Below, in pieces: positions 34,818-44,072 of a DNA stretch of 64,000 nucleotides. Numbering within the stretch: the first letter of the stretch is position 1; every line of letters begins with the position of its first letter. Under the pieces are notes generated by a model. It was not told the origin of the DNA. It did not search any database and was given only the letters and a program-made list of their open reading frames with translations. Location: assembly GCA_944321635.1 (NCBI GenBank), contig CALULY010000012.1, forward strand, positions 1 through 64,000. The letters are read 5' to 3'. The DNA comes from an uncultured Bacteroidaceae bacterium. Lineage in GTDB: Bacteria; Bacteroidota; Bacteroidia; Bacteroidales; Bacteroidaceae. The position numbers and the translations under genes are program-made.

Positions 34818-36605
34818 ATGAACATCGAAAGCAGGATACAAAAAGCGGCGATAGAGGGCTTGAAACACCTCTACTCGATTGACGCAAACGAGAGCAACGT
34901 GCAAGTGCTCAAGACAAAACGTGAGTTCCAAGGCCACTACACAATCGCCGTGTTCCCCTTCCTCAGGCAGTCCCGCAAGTCTCCGGAAGCGACGGCGACA
35001 GAGCTGGGCGAGTACCTCGTCGCCAACGAGGCGGCAGTCTCGGCGTTCAACGTCATAAAAGGCTTCCTCAACCTCACCGTCTCGCCCGCCTGCTGGACGG
35101 AGCTGCTGGCCGGCATCAATGACGACCCGCACTACGGCATCACACCCCCGGCGGCCGACGCACAGACTGTCATGGTCGAGTTTTCATCTCCCAACACCAA
35201 CAAGCCGCTCCACCTCGGGCACGTGCGCAACAACCTGCTCGGGGTCGCATTGTCCAACATCATTGCGGCAAATGGCAACCACGTCATAAAGACCAACATC
35301 GTCAACGACCGGGGAGTCCACATCTGCAAGTCCATGCTTGCCTGGCTGAAATATGGCAACGGCGAGACGCCGGAGTCCTCCCACAAGAAGGGGGACCACC
35401 TCATCGGCGACTACTACGTCGCATTTGACAAGCACTACAAGGCGGAAGTCGCCGACCTCATGGCATCAGGCATGACCAAAGAGGAGGCCGAAGCCGCGTC
35501 GCCCCTGATGAAAGAGGCGCGCGAGATGCTCGTGCGGTGGGAAGCGGGCGACAAAGACGTGCGCGACCTCTGGAGCAAGATGAACGGCTGGGTGTATGCC
35601 GGCTTTGACGAGACCTACAAGATGATGGGAGTGTCGTTTGACAAGATCTACTACGAATCACAAACCTACCTCGTGGGCAAGGCCAAAGTGCTGGAAGGTC
35701 TGGACAAGGGCATCTTTTACCGCAAGGACGACGGCTCTGTGTGGGCTGACCTGACCGACGAGGGGCTTGACCACAAGCTGTTGCTCCGCTCTGACGGCAC
35801 GTCGGTTTATATGACGCAGGACATAGGCACTGCCAAGATGCGCTACGACGACTACAAGATCGACAAGATGGTCTATGTCGTCGGCAACGAGCAGAACTAC
35901 CACTTCCAAGTCCTTTCTATCCTGCTCGACCGCCTCGGCATAGCGTGGGGGCGGCATCTGGTGCATTTCTCCTACGGCATGGTCGAACTGCCAGAAGGCA
36001 AGATGAAGTCACGCGAAGGGACGGTAGTCGATGCCGACGACCTCATTGCCAAGATGATCGACACCGCACGCGAGGCAGCATCAGACCGCCTCGACGGGTG
36101 CAGCAAGGAGGAGGCCGACGACATTGCACGCATTGTCGGGCTGGGCGCGCTCAAATACTTCATCCTCAAGGTCGATGCGACAAAAAACATGACATTCAAC
36201 CCAAAGGAATCCATAGACTTCAACGGCAACACGGGACCGTTCATCCAGTACACCTACGCACGCATACGCTCCGTCCTGCGCAAGGCGGCGGAGTTGGGGC
36301 TTGCCACCGACCAGCTGCCATCATGCGACGTTCCGCTCACGGCCAAGGAGGAAAGCCTCATCCAGATGTTGTCCGAGTTCGCCGCAGTCGTGCGCCAGGC
36401 AGGCGTTGACTACAACCCGTCGGCGATAGCCAACTACGCCTACGACCTCGTCAAGGAGTACAACCAGTTCTACCACGACTTCAGCATACTGCGTGAGGAG
36501 GATGCCAACGTACGCGCACTGCGCCTCGTCCTCTCGTCAAACGTATGCAAAATCATCAAGGAAGCGATGTCACTCCTCGGAATCGAAGTGCCGGAGAGGA
36601 TGTAA
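34818..36605 (+). CDS. argS: arginyl-tRNA synthetase
   Basis: 595 aa, usual length for the family. The N-terminal Add-1 domain covers about 1-105. The class-I HIGH signature reads F-S-S-P-N-T-N-K-P-L-H-L-G-H (about residues 118-131), the KMSKS-type loop is K-M-K-S-R-E-G-T, and the anticodon-binding all-helical domain fills the C terminus (F-I-Q-Y-T-Y-A-R-I-R-S to the end). It charges tRNA-Arg in the cytoplasm. Single gene with its own promoter and a strong bidirectional terminator. Confidence 0.98.
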   Translation: MNIESRIQKAAIEGLKHLYSIDANESNVQVLKTKREFQGHYTIAVFPFLRQSRKSPEATATELGEYLVANEAAVSAFNVIKGFLNLTVSPACWTELLAGINDDPHYGITPPAADAQTVMVEFSSPNTNKPLHLGHVRNNLLGVALSNIIAANGNHVIKTNIVNDRGVHICKSMLAWLKYGNGETPESSHKKGDHLIGDYYVAFDKHYKAEVADLMASGMTKEEAEAASPLMKEAREMLVRWEAGDKDVRDLWSKMNGWVYAGFDETYKMMGVSFDKIYYESQTYLVGKAKVLEGLDKGIFYRKDDGSVWADLTDEGLDHKLLLRSDGTSVYMTQDIGTAKMRYDDYKIDKMVYVVGNEQNYHFQVLSILLDRLGIAWGRHLVHFSYGMVELPEGKMKSREGTVVDADDLIAKMIDTAREAASDRLDGCSKEEADDIARIVGLGALKYFILKVDATKNMTFNPKESIDFNGNTGPFIQYTYARIRSVLRKAAELGLATDQLPSCDVPLTAKEESLIQMLSEFAAVVRQAGVDYNPSAIANYAYDLVKEYNQFYHDFSILREEDANVRALRLVLSSNVCKIIKEAMSLLGIEVPERM

Positions 36606-36776
36606 CAGCCTCAACAACAACACACGTCACAAGATAATGGGGATGTCCGCTATATGCAGGCATCCCCATTTCATATAATAAAACGGGAATGGCACTGCCA
36701 CCCAACCACACCAGACCATGCCGCAACACCATGACAGCACCACAGCAATCGCGACACCGCATCGTAGTGCAAAAAC

Positions 36777-36827
36777 TTAGGCTAAAAATATATAGCTTTA
36801 GGTTGCAACTATATATTTTTAGCCTAA
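36777..36827. terminator. bidirectional terminator, AT-rich 19-bp inverted repeat
   Basis: The 19-bp arms (TTAGGCTAAAAATATATAG and complement) are exact, with a 13-bp loop, between argS (+) and the efflux operon (-). The sequence also shows a 21-bp internal period and shares the 14-mer CTAAAAATATATAG with the region near 63960. Confidence 0.75.
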
Positions 36828-36840
36828 ATTTTAGAGCTAC

Positions 36841-36871
36841 CATACGACCCTGCGGGCGACAGCATAGCATC
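36841..36871 (+). repeat. degenerate CAT-N3-ATG pair, locus 5
   Basis: CATacgACC at 36841 and CATagcATC at 36863, exactly 22 bp apart. The first has the ACC-type form seen as the opening unit at other loci; the second misses the final G. Confidence 0.5.
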
Positions 36872-36885
36872 CTGGCGAAACAGCG

Positions 36886-38490
36886 TCAAACCATGTCCTC
36901 GCCCATGCGTATGACAGGCATCTTGACAGTCTTGTGAAACGGGATGAAACGCGAGACCACCGTCAAAACCACAGTGATGACAAACAGCCACCCCAGTATA
37001 TGTTTCAACGCCAGCAACAGGCTCTGTTGCTGGGCAACGGCATAGAGGGCATTGGTGGCCAGCTGCATCGACTCATCGATGCCATGCCCCTGCGCCAACG
37101 ATGTCGCCAATGACGAGTCATAACGAGCCACGGCCAGCGGGTCAAGGCGCGTCAAGCTGCCCGACAATTGCACCATATAGCCCTGTTGCAACCTGTACAA
37201 CACGTTGCTGTAAATGGCCGAGGCCATCACGGGCGCAAGCGCTGCGCGAAAACATATCAGGAAAAAAGCATTATATATCAACAGCTTCGGGTGCAAGTCC
37301 TCGACCACGAACAAGCCGAAAGCTATGAGCAACACCATCATGCCCAGCCCTCGGAAAAACAGTGGCAGGAACAGCATCTCGTACGTAGAATCGGGCGAAA
37401 CGGTGAAATAGAGCACCCCGAAGAACACGGCAAAGCATCCCATGCCGCCGGCTATGAGGAAGCGGAAACGCCAACGCTGCCACCTGAACCACCAGAAGCA
37501 GATGAACGCCCCCAACACATAACCTGGCAACAACCAGACATAGATGGTATAGGCGTGGGTGTTATCGACGTGCAGTATAGATGTCATATAGTTGCTCAGC
37601 AATGTCGTTGACGTGCTGAAAAACATGACAAGCATCATGTAGATGTAACCGAGGATGGCCTTCCACTGCAACAACGGGCGCAGGCTGACATACGGTCGCG
37701 GCGAGTTGAATTGCTCCCAAAGGAACAGGGCGATGAGCAAAGGGGCAATGACGATGTATAGGCAAATCCTCGTCGATGCCATCCAGTCTGATATTTTGCC
37801 GTATGTTATCACATATATCAACATCAGCAAGCCTGTCGAGACTATCATCATCTCGCGCAGATGCAGTTCCTTGAGCGGCACGGCACGCGACGGCCGGTCA
37901 TGGCGCAACAACAGGATGACGAACAGGATGGCAATCATCAGCAACATCATCATAAAATAATACATATACTTCCAGTCATAGTGATAGGCCAGCAACGCCG
38001 TGACAACCATCGAGATTTGTCCTCCGCTGAATACCAACGGATAGAAATAGGCATAAAACTCACTGCGCACGTCGCGGGGGCTGAAGATGAACTTTATGCG
38101 CCGCGTCACCCACAGCATGAGGAAGCCCTTAAGGAAGCCTATGGCAAAACTGAAGATTATCAGGAAATCGGTATTGGTCGATCGGGCACACAGCAGGCTT
38201 AGCAGGAATTGCAATGTGAGGTCTACCAACAACAAAGACTTGCTCGATATGGCATTCAACACCTTGGGGACGACGGGATAGGCAATCGCCATGCCCGCAG
38301 CAGCGGCATAGAAACCGACGGTGATGTCCTCAGTATATGCACCGAGCGTGTTTGACACCTCAAGCATACTGCCCGTGTAAGTGCCGTTGAGCATCGAGAC
38401 GGGCATGATTATGACAAACAGCAACACCGTCGCCACCCAGTCAGGCACCCAACGGCGCACGGGCATATCCAACTGCTGAGCCGTCATCAT
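36886..38490 (-). CDS. MFS (DHA2/EmrB-type) drug transporter
   Basis: 534 aa with about 14 hydrophobic segments, the count expected of DHA2 drug:H+ antiporters. Helix-rich throughout, with a long periplasmic/terminal loop near residues 440-480. Its ATG overlaps the stop of the membrane-fusion gene (ATGA), and with the TolC-like gene it makes a complete tripartite exporter across both membranes. Substrate unknown; hydrophobic toxicants or bile compounds are typical, by inference. Confidence 0.88.
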   Translation of the reverse strand: MMTAQQLDMPVRRWVPDWVATVLLFVIIMPVSMLNGTYTGSMLEVSNTLGAYTEDITVGFYAAAAGMAIAYPVVPKVLNAISSKSLLLVDLTLQFLLSLLCARSTNTDFLIIFSFAIGFLKGFLMLWVTRRIKFIFSPRDVRSEFYAYFYPLVFSGGQISMVVTALLAYHYDWKYMYYFMMMLLMIAILFVILLLRHDRPSRAVPLKELHLREMMIVSTGLLMLIYVITYGKISDWMASTRICLYIVIAPLLIALFLWEQFNSPRPYVSLRPLLQWKAILGYIYMMLVMFFSTSTTLLSNYMTSILHVDNTHAYTIYVWLLPGYVLGAFICFWWFRWQRWRFRFLIAGGMGCFAVFFGVLYFTVSPDSTYEMLFLPLFFRGLGMMVLLIAFGLFVVEDLHPKLLIYNAFFLICFRAALAPVMASAIYSNVLYRLQQGYMVQLSGSLTRLDPLAVARYDSSLATSLAQGHGIDESMQLATNALYAVAQQQSLLLALKHILGWLFVITVVLTVVSRFIPFHKTVKMPVIRMGEDMV

Positions 38491-39557
38491 CGCTTGCGGA
38501 GGGCTTCGGTCTCGACCATCATCCCGGCACGCAACCTCGCCATGTCCTCGCGGTCTACGCCGTCAAAGTCTATGCGGACGGGGATGCGCTGTTGCACCTT
38601 GACAAAATTGCCAGCCGAGTTGTCAGTCGGCACAAGCGAATACTTGGAACCCGTCGCCTCCGAGATAGCCGTCACATGGCCATGAAAGACCTTGCCGGGG
38701 ATGCCATCGACCTTGACACGCACAGGCTGTCCGATGTAGATGTTGCCTATCTGCGTCTCGCGATAGTTGGCCGTCACCCACTTGTCCTCTTGCCTGACGA
38801 GATAGGACAGTGTCTGACCTGCCGCGACGTACTGTCCCGGTTCGAGTGTCCGCCGCCCCATATAGCCGTCATAGGGGGCAGTCACCACGGTGTACGACAG
38901 GTTAAGGTTGGCGAGGTCGAGTGCTGCCTCTGCGCGCAATATCCCGGCCTCGATGTTGACCTTGCGACGGCTGGCCTCGGTCAGTTGCGAGTGTGCCATG
39001 TCCTTCTGCCTCATCAATGCCTCATAACGTGCCTTGGCCGCGTCATAGTCAGATTTTGCCTTGTCATACTGCTGACGTGGCACAGACTCGTCTCGCCACA
39101 GACGCTCATAACGGTAATAATCCTGCTCGGCCTGCCACAGACGCGCCTTGGCCTCGGCAATGGTTGCGTCTTGCTCGGCTATGTGCATCTCTGACGTCTC
39201 AATGTTTGAGTGCAACACACCTTGCGAACCTTGGGCGTCAAGCAATGCGGCCTGAGCCTCCTTTTGACGGATCACATACTCACGGTTGTCGAGTACTACG
39301 AGAGTGTCGCCCTTACGGACAAACTGATGCTCGCGGAAGCGTACCTCTTGTATATAGCCGGCAACACGGACATTGACGGGCGAGACATATTGGTCGATTG
39401 ACGCATCGTTGGTTATCTCGTAGCGCATGTAACGCCAGAAGTAATTGACCGTCCATGCCAATCCCGACAATGCGATGGCCAGACAGACGGTGTTGAGCAC
39501 AATGTTGCGCCGCTTACGGCGTTTGAGACGGCGGTATTTGGCTTCGAGTGATGTCAT
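38487..39557 (-). CDS. HlyD/EmrA-family membrane-fusion protein
   Basis: 356 aa. One N-terminal membrane helix (about 16-42), then the lipoyl/barrel half-motif V-N-V-R-V-A-G-Y-I-Q-E-V and V-R-K-G-D-T-L-V-V-L-D. A coiled-coil hairpin (about 95-205) precedes the second half (V-V-T-A-P-Y-D-G-Y-M-G-R) and beta-barrel domain (V-R-V-K-V-D-G-I-P-G). It bridges the MFS pump to the outer-membrane channel. Gene order is outer-membrane channel, fusion protein, pump. Confidence 0.95.
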   Translation of the reverse strand: MTSLEAKYRRLKRRKRRNIVLNTVCLAIALSGLAWTVNYFWRYMRYEITNDASIDQYVSPVNVRVAGYIQEVRFREHQFVRKGDTLVVLDNREYVIRQKEAQAALLDAQGSQGVLHSNIETSEMHIAEQDATIAEAKARLWQAEQDYYRYERLWRDESVPRQQYDKAKSDYDAAKARYEALMRQKDMAHSQLTEASRRKVNIEAGILRAEAALDLANLNLSYTVVTAPYDGYMGRRTLEPGQYVAAGQTLSYLVRQEDKWVTANYRETQIGNIYIGQPVRVKVDGIPGKVFHGHVTAISEATGSKYSLVPTDNSAGNFVKVQQRIPVRIDFDGVDREDMARLRAGMMVETEALRKR

Positions 39558-39576
39558 ATCGCTGCGTGTCCTTTCC

Positions 39577-40893
39577 TTATAATTTACCTGTTGCCCTCAG
39601 CAACTCATAATATGTGTATATGACCTGGGTCTTGGCCTGTGTCAACTGCAACTCGGCATTGAGCCTCAAGTTGTCAGCGTCGAGCAAGTCTGTCAATATG
39701 GCGAGTTGGTTGAGATAGCGGTTGCGCATGATGCGATAGTTTTCCTCAGCCTGGAGTGCTGACAGCTTGAGGGCTTCGACCTTGCTTAAAGCCTCTGAAT
39801 GCCTGATGTAAGCCGTGTGGACTGACATACGGATTTGCTGTCTGTACTGCTGCTCAGCATTGATGCTCAACTCGACTTGCTTGCGAGCCTGCTTGACTTG
39901 GTGCTTGTTTTTGTATAGCGACGACAGCGGGTAGGACAATGACAGGCCTACGTTCCAAGCATTGTTGTACATATCGGCCAACGTGCGTGACACCGGACGT
40001 GCAAGGGTGTTGGCGGCATAGAGCAAGAGTGAGGGCATCAACTCTGCACGGGCTACATCCACCCCGTTCCTGGCCAAATCCGTCTGCCTTGACAGCAGCT
40101 GCATAGACGGGTCGCCAATGTATGCTTCGGCTATGTATGCCTCACACGGTCCTATATGATAGTCACCGTGCAGCAAGGTGGTATCAGGACAAAGCAGCAA
40201 CGACTCGTCAAGCCCCAACAAGATGTCAAGCTGCCGGGAGGTAAGACGTATGCTGTTCTCTGTCTCTTGCAACAAGAGGCGGTCATTGGTCAACTGCATC
40301 TCGCTGCGCAAAACGTCGTTGTTGGTTATGATACCCTCCTCCTTCATGCGACGGATGTCCTTTAGCCTCCGTTCAGACTCGGTGATATTGCGAGACAGGA
40401 CGGCGTGCTGCTTGTACAAACAAAACAGGTCGAGGTAATAATCCAGCAATGACATCTTGACATCGGCACGGTCGGTTGCCGTGCGCAATGTTGCCAAATC
40501 GCGCTCTATGTCTGTCTGGCGGATGGCATACTTTATCCTGCCTCCTTGATAAAGCGGCTGGTTGACATTGACTGCATAGTTTTGCGCCCAATCGGGAGAC
40601 TCGGGACGTGTAGGTTCGGACAAGCCATGCTGGAATACTATCGGTTGGCCGACATAACCTGCGTTAAGTCCTATGTCAATGTCAGGCAGACGGTGCGAAC
40701 GGGCCTCTGTGGCACGCAAGGCGGCAGATTGTTCTTGCAACAAGTCAGCTGCAAGATGCAGGTTCTGGCGAACACCGAGTTCAAAGAGTTTATCAATGCC
40801 TATGTCGAGAGAGTCTGACTGCCCAATAGCTCTTAACGGGAGAACAGACAGAAACAAAAACAAATATAAAAGGCGAAAAGACTTATCGTGCAT
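39577..40893 (-). CDS. TolC-family outer-membrane efflux channel
   Basis: 438 aa from ATG 40893 (MHDKSFRLLYLFLFLSVLPLRAIGQ, a signal peptide); the upstream ATG at 40923 adds an unlikely polar leader. It has two TolC repeats with long helical hairpins (about 45-230 and 255-438), L-P-D-I-D-I-G, and N-V-G-L-S-L-S-Y-P-L in the second repeat. It forms the outer-membrane duct of the tripartite exporter encoded with the next two genes. First gene of the operon, 19 bp before the fusion-protein gene. Confidence 0.92.
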   Translation of the reverse strand: MHDKSFRLLYLFLFLSVLPLRAIGQSDSLDIGIDKLFELGVRQNLHLAADLLQEQSAALRATEARSHRLPDIDIGLNAGYVGQPIVFQHGLSEPTRPESPDWAQNYAVNVNQPLYQGGRIKYAIRQTDIERDLATLRTATDRADVKMSLLDYYLDLFCLYKQHAVLSRNITESERRLKDIRRMKEEGIITNNDVLRSEMQLTNDRLLLQETENSIRLTSRQLDILLGLDESLLLCPDTTLLHGDYHIGPCEAYIAEAYIGDPSMQLLSRQTDLARNGVDVARAELMPSLLLYAANTLARPVSRTLADMYNNAWNVGLSLSYPLSSLYKNKHQVKQARKQVELSINAEQQYRQQIRMSVHTAYIRHSEALSKVEALKLSALQAEENYRIMRNRYLNQLAILTDLLDADNLRLNAELQLTQAKTQVIYTYYELLRATGKL

Positions 40894-40981
40894 GTCATGT
40901 ATGGTTTGTTGACACGTGGCCAAACCCTAAGTCGCGGTTTGAAAAGTGGTGCAATCGTGTACATTCCACTTCTTCAGGCTG

Positions 40982-40989
40982 CAAAATTA
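40982..40989 (-). promoter_or_regulatory. -7 element of the efflux operon
   Basis: Minus strand TAATTTTG matches TAnnTTTG, 89 bp upstream of ATG 40893. No TTTG at -33, which may mean that an activator is needed. Confidence 0.5.
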
Positions 40990-41067
40990 GTCATTTATAA
41001 TCATGTAATGATAATCTATGTCCTACAAGCCTTCATTATTCTATGAAATATAGCCATGAGACTTCAA

Positions 41068-41120
41068 AAGGTATATTCCACTCTTCCTTAATTATACACC
41101 TCTGCCTTTGGATATACCTT
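41068..41120. promoter_or_regulatory. possible operator: AAGGTATAT / ATATACCTT inverted repeat
   Basis: Exact 9-bp arms at 41068-41076 and 41112-41120, centres 44 bp apart (about four helical turns), about 80-130 bp upstream of the efflux -7 box. Spacing fits looping or two half-sites; no regulator gene is adjacent. Confidence 0.35.
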
Positions 41121-41156
41121 CCGTTCCATTAGAATATTCATATCGAGTAAATCAAG

Positions 41157-41192
41157 AAAGGCTGGCCATCCCATCGTGGATGACCAGCCTTT
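41157..41192 (-). terminator. terminator of the three-gene T9SS cargo operon
   Basis: 15-bp stem (AAAGGCTGGCCATCC with one mismatch in the partner) and a 6-nt loop, 22 bp after the M6 protease stop. The minus-strand tail is CTTTCTTGATTT. Confidence 0.75.
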
Positions 41193-41213
41193 GCATCAAA
41201 TAGCACTTGAATT

Positions 41214-44072
41214 TCAGTCACCGACAAGCACCTTGGCGACAGTGCCGCCGCACTTGACGATGTAGACACCGTGCGGGACATCGATCTCAACGCGCCCGCC
41301 GCCACAATCCACAGCAGCCACGCGCACGCCGCTCAGGGCATAGACATCGACACGCGCGCCATCGACGGTCTCCACGACCAGCCTGCCATCGACAGCATAG
41401 ATTGCCGCACCGCCATCGCCCGCCACATCATCGACACCGGACTCGCCGCTCGTGCGCACCGACATCAGAGGTGAATCCATGGAGACGAGCGTGCCATCCG
41501 TCGCCTTGACTTGGTAGACATAATCAGTCCCAGGCATCAGCCCCGTGACAGTGTGCGACAACTCGCCGCCAACGTCCAGCGCGTCATAGCCCTCAACGAG
41601 CAACGGCTCGTCAGTCCCCTCGACAACGACGCGGATGTCATCGACGTAGACGAACCCGCCCGTGCCGCCGTCAGCTTTCTCAAACACGAGGCGGAACTGC
41701 CGCGTGCCCTCGGGCAGCTGCAGCGACTGCCCCTCGCCGTAGAGGGCGTAGTTGCCCGTCTGGCTCGCTATGTCGAGGTAGTCGAACAGCTCCCAGGACG
41801 ACCCATCGGGCGACACAGTGACGGTCATGATGTTGTTCGGGTCCATGTAGTCGCCTTTGTACCAGAAGTTGATTTCCTTGATCTCTCCTTCATAAAGGGG
41901 AGATGTAACGTATGCCCCCGTCTGCCTCATCGACAAGGCCGGAGCTGCCACGCCGAAACACCCGTCGGTGATGATGAAACTGTTGCAATTGGTCGTCCAC
42001 CCTTCAGGGAAACTTGACGCCGCATCGCCGAAATCTATCGTCTCGACCAGTTCGCCGGAGTTGTTGCGCAGGAAAACGGAGAGGTAATAGGCGGTAGCCC
42101 CATCCAACGGCTCCCAGTTGGCGACAAACGAGCGGTCTGTGACGCTGCTCGCCTCAAGCACCGTCGGGACATAGAGCGAGAAGTCAGGCTCAAGCGTTGT
42201 CGCCGCCACCGTGTTGCTCTCAGCCGACAAATGGTTGCCATCTGTCGCCGAAATGGTGGCATAGTAGGTCGTCTCAGGCTCAAGCCCCGTCACCACGGTG
42301 CGGTTGACATTGCCCACGGCGGCATTGCGCCGCACATAGACCTTTTCAGCCCCGTTCATGACGTAGAGGTTGAGCAGGTAGTCCGTGGCACGTGCCACCG
42401 AGTTCCATGACAGCGTTATGCTCGTCGCGGTGATGTCTTCGACTGGATTGACGCGCACGGCATCGAGTTCAAACACGCCTCCGAGCACCTTGAACGTGAT
42501 GTTGCCGCCCTCCTCGGCTATCTCAGTGATTGGCAGGCCGAGGTCATTGCCAGCCCAGTCGCGCATCGACGGATAACTCGTGTCGGTGAACGAGGTGACA
42601 CCCGCCGTGCCCGGGAACGGGTCGCCCGCACGGGTCGCCTCAGTGGCCAGGCCGTCCGCCTCTACTATGTCGATGTGCTGGTGGGTGGAGAGATTGTTGA
42701 CGGTGTTGCCGCTCCAAGCATCCTCGTCAAAGTCAATGTGCCACACGAGCATCCCGTGCCCGGGTATGAACTCGTCATAGCCTTGCTGCTGACGATTCTC
42801 AAGGATGTACATCTCATCGGCATCCGTCGTCTGGATCATATAGCTCGTGATTGTCCCTCCGGAGACAGGAGGCAGTGTGACATTCATGGCACGGTCGATC
42901 AGTTGCGGCTCGTGCCAGCCGAGCACCCAGCGTTCATAAGCCGTGAGATAGGGCGGGGTGTTGGAGTCATCGGCATATTCGCCCGCGTCCATCAGCGAGT
43001 ACATCCCGGGAGTGAACGCCAGCCCGGTGTAGCCTGTGTCGTAGAGGTCGGGCAAGCCGAGGACATGGCCGAACTCGTGGCAGAAGACACCTATGCCGAC
43101 GAGCTTGTCATTTTCGATGTTCAGCTCCTGCGAGCAACCATAAGGCCCTATCTGCACGCCGTCGAGCACAAGGCGCACGCCCGCGCCAGTCCACAAGTCC
43201 CACGAGTGGGGCCACACGGCATTGGCCGACGCGCCCTCGGCCTCGCTGTAGCCGGCGTAGAAGATGTAGACGTTGTCAACCCACCCGTCACCATTGCGGT
43301 CGTACTGCGAGAAGTCTATCTCACCGTCAAGCAACTGGCAAGCCTCGACCACCATCTCCTCGGGACGGCTGTCGTTGCCGTAGACATCGTTGCCGCCGTA
43401 GTAGGCAAGGTTCTGCGACAACGTCACAGGCCCGTAGATGTCAAAATGCGGGTCAAACAAGCCCCCCGAGCACTCTGTGTAATAGTCGCGCACGCTGAAA
43501 TGCGCCCCGTTTTCGTGCGTGAAACCTTCCTCCATCATGAAGTCGCGGAATGTGGCCTCCGGGTCTTCGACCGTGAACTTCCTGTCCTTGAACTGCACGA
43601 GGATGGCAAGCACGTTCTGACTGCCGGTTGTCGGGAAATCCTTGAGATTGTGCGGGTTTTCCGCAGCAGCACGTCTTGACTTGGCCATCCTCCTCTTCAA
43701 AGGCATCTGCCTGATGCTCTCGGGCAATTGCTTGCTGCGTGCGGCGACAAAGGCCAGTTCGTCTGCCGTGCGCAATGACACGTCAGAGGCCCTGACACCG
43801 GTCGAGGTAAACCGCCCGCTCGCCTCCTCATAGTCTGAGTAGTAGAAACAATCGTCCTCTCCACGTGTCAAGAGGTAGCCGTCCTCGGACAGGTAGTAGT
43901 GTCCCCATTCGTCGCCGACAATCCTCACCTTGATGGTTGTCCCGTCCGCCATCTTCACTTCTATCAAGCCTGGCTTTGCAGGTATCGCCCACGCCGCAGC
44001 GGCGATGGCGGCAAAAGCCACCAACGCCAATGTGCGGCAAAGGGCATTTTTATATGATTTCATACAGTCCAT
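41214..44072 (-). CDS. T9SS-exported M6-family metalloprotease
   Basis: 952 aa with a signal peptide ending near W-A-I-P-A. A pro-region (about 30-150) precedes the M6 (immune-inhibitor-A-like) domain. The zinc site is H-E-F-G-H-V-L-G-L-P-D-L-Y-D (about residue 340) after C-S-Q-E-L and D-R-N-G-D-G-W-V-D-N-V-Y-I. Then come fibronectin-III-like domains (about 545-640 and 635-870), the second interrupted by a jelly-roll adhesin-like insertion (F-P-E-G-W-T-T-N). A short T9SS type-A sorting domain ends the protein (V-D-V-Y-A-L-S-G-V-R-V, G-V-Y-I-V-K). Secreted protease. Its ATG abuts the stop of the 1830-residue gene with no gap. Confidence 0.93.
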   Translation of the reverse strand: MDCMKSYKNALCRTLALVAFAAIAAAAWAIPAKPGLIEVKMADGTTIKVRIVGDEWGHYYLSEDGYLLTRGEDDCFYYSDYEEASGRFTSTGVRASDVSLRTADELAFVAARSKQLPESIRQMPLKRRMAKSRRAAAENPHNLKDFPTTGSQNVLAILVQFKDRKFTVEDPEATFRDFMMEEGFTHENGAHFSVRDYYTECSGGLFDPHFDIYGPVTLSQNLAYYGGNDVYGNDSRPEEMVVEACQLLDGEIDFSQYDRNGDGWVDNVYIFYAGYSEAEGASANAVWPHSWDLWTGAGVRLVLDGVQIGPYGCSQELNIENDKLVGIGVFCHEFGHVLGLPDLYDTGYTGLAFTPGMYSLMDAGEYADDSNTPPYLTAYERWVLGWHEPQLIDRAMNVTLPPVSGGTITSYMIQTTDADEMYILENRQQQGYDEFIPGHGMLVWHIDFDEDAWSGNTVNNLSTHQHIDIVEADGLATEATRAGDPFPGTAGVTSFTDTSYPSMRDWAGNDLGLPITEIAEEGGNITFKVLGGVFELDAVRVNPVEDITATSITLSWNSVARATDYLLNLYVMNGAEKVYVRRNAAVGNVNRTVVTGLEPETTYYATISATDGNHLSAESNTVAATTLEPDFSLYVPTVLEASSVTDRSFVANWEPLDGATAYYLSVFLRNNSGELVETIDFGDAASSFPEGWTTNCNSFIITDGCFGVAAPALSMRQTGAYVTSPLYEGEIKEINFWYKGDYMDPNNIMTVTVSPDGSSWELFDYLDIASQTGNYALYGEGQSLQLPEGTRQFRLVFEKADGGTGGFVYVDDIRVVVEGTDEPLLVEGYDALDVGGELSHTVTGLMPGTDYVYQVKATDGTLVSMDSPLMSVRTSGESGVDDVAGDGGAAIYAVDGRLVVETVDGARVDVYALSGVRVAAVDCGGGRVEIDVPHGVYIVKCGGTVAKVLVGD

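Larger units (their letters stand above)
36606..36885. other. 280-bp region between convergent argS and efflux genes
   Basis: No gene. Contains the AT-rich inverted repeat 36777-36827 and two degenerate 22-bp-spaced cores (36841, 36863). A short GGGGATG...CATCCCC hairpin follows argS near 36638-36667. Confidence 0.6.
40894..41213. other. 320-bp region upstream of the efflux operon
   Basis: No gene. Holds a -7 element (40982-40989), an inverted repeat of 9-bp arms (41068-41120) and the terminator of the T9SS trio (41157-41192). Confidence 0.6.

Noticed and set aside
41002-41010. CATgtaATG near the efflux promoter
   Set aside because: Isolated; the nearest CAT is 10 bp away, not 22.
42675-43679. 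334-codon plus-strand open frame
   Set aside because: Complement of the M6 protease gene, which has clear catalytic motifs.
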